A DNA stretch of 64,000 bases. Origin: Candidatus Melainabacteria bacterium. GTDB taxonomy: Bacteria > Cyanobacteriota > Vampirovibrionia > Obscuribacterales > Obscuribacteraceae. This document shows, one piece after another, positions 63,910 to 64,000 of the stretch. The notes under the pieces were generated by a model. The model was not told where the DNA came from, made no database searches, and was given only the letters and a program-made list of their open reading frames with translations. Where the stretch lies: contig PLXC01000119.1 in NCBI GenBank assembly GCA_003151275.1, forward strand, positions 15,946 to 79,945, read 5' to 3'. Numbering within the stretch: position 1 is the stretch's first letter; each line of letters begins with the position of its first letter. The position numbers and the translations under genes were made by a program.

Positions 63910-64000
63910 TAAATAAGCCATTTATGGGGTTTGTGATACAATTACGTGATTGTCCATCTGAACAATCGAGGTTCGTAGCGGACTGCGCTAGACTCTATTG

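Noticed and set aside
63921..63930. Fourth copy of family 1 at the right edge (TTTATGGGGT)
   Set aside because: Only ten bases match and the conserved core does not follow within the window.

Overview
The window looks like a chromosomal segment of a Gram-negative, non-photosynthetic relative of the cyanobacteria, most likely Vampirovibrionia/Melainabacteria (Obscuribacterales-like). This is inference. It rests on a cyanobacterial-type Hfq, a BtpA homologue, a cyanobacterial-style HNH protein beside priA, lipid A/Kdo genes, a complete mreBCD-mrdA cluster, and many Ser/Thr kinases, TPR, LRR and low-complexity secreted proteins. No photosynthesis genes, rRNA, tRNA, phage or IS transposase genes were seen.

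Layout. 1-3418 (+): two tandem paralogous Ser/Thr kinases (the first cut by the window edge) and a leucine-rich-repeat protein. 3419-4139: non-coding tandem repeats around the first copy of a dispersed structured element. 4140-5359 (-): a SAF-domain membrane protein and a coiled-coil protein. 5360-7692: a long regulatory-looking gap, then an ABC exporter (+). 7780-12454 (-): hfq, mreB, mreC, mreD, mrdA, the rod-shape/peptidoglycan elongation cluster. 12455-19111: a structured intergenic block, a TPR protein, a glycosyltransferase, 3-hydroxyacyl-CoA dehydrogenase, a fused biotin-dependent carboxylase alpha subunit and ispF. 19122-24894 (-): an apparently exported peptidase operon (M20, TldD, TldE-like) and a thioredoxin-fold protein. 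24895-25426: the second dispersed element. 25427-27670 (-): a papain-like protein with a small partner. 28003-31998 (-): RidA, aldehyde dehydrogenase, SDR and saccharopine-dehydrogenase-like genes, a catabolic cluster. 32298-35273 (-): secreted or membrane proteins, including a degenerate lethal-factor-like domain. 35278-43679 (-): a two-component system, then tolC-like, RND pump and adaptor genes. 43813-46371 (+): asparaginase, cyclase/kynurenine-formamidase-like and BtpA. 46435-50465 (-): a membrane Ser/Thr kinase, recF and ribF; divergently gyrB and a CDP-alcohol phosphatidyltransferase (+). 53743-55616: a Q/N/G/Y-rich protein and a small gene bracketed by two copies of a second structured element, each followed by a terminator. 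55784-59312 (-): waaA, lpxK and a heptosyltransferase-like gene. 59496-64000: a DUF4337-like membrane protein, the third dispersed element, priA and an HNH protein.

The strongest candidates for something undescribed are two families of structured non-coding DNA. Family 1 has three copies (3638-3867, 25141-25285, 60240-60469), all on the + strand. Each shares a nested-hairpin core in which bases differ between copies but pairing is kept, and each is flanked by its own, different tandem repeat. Family 2 has two copies on the - strand (54800-54865, 55551-55616). Each can fold into a closed multi-arm junction and is followed at once by an unrelated intrinsic terminator. All motif and pairing statements were made by eye; no database search or folding program was run.
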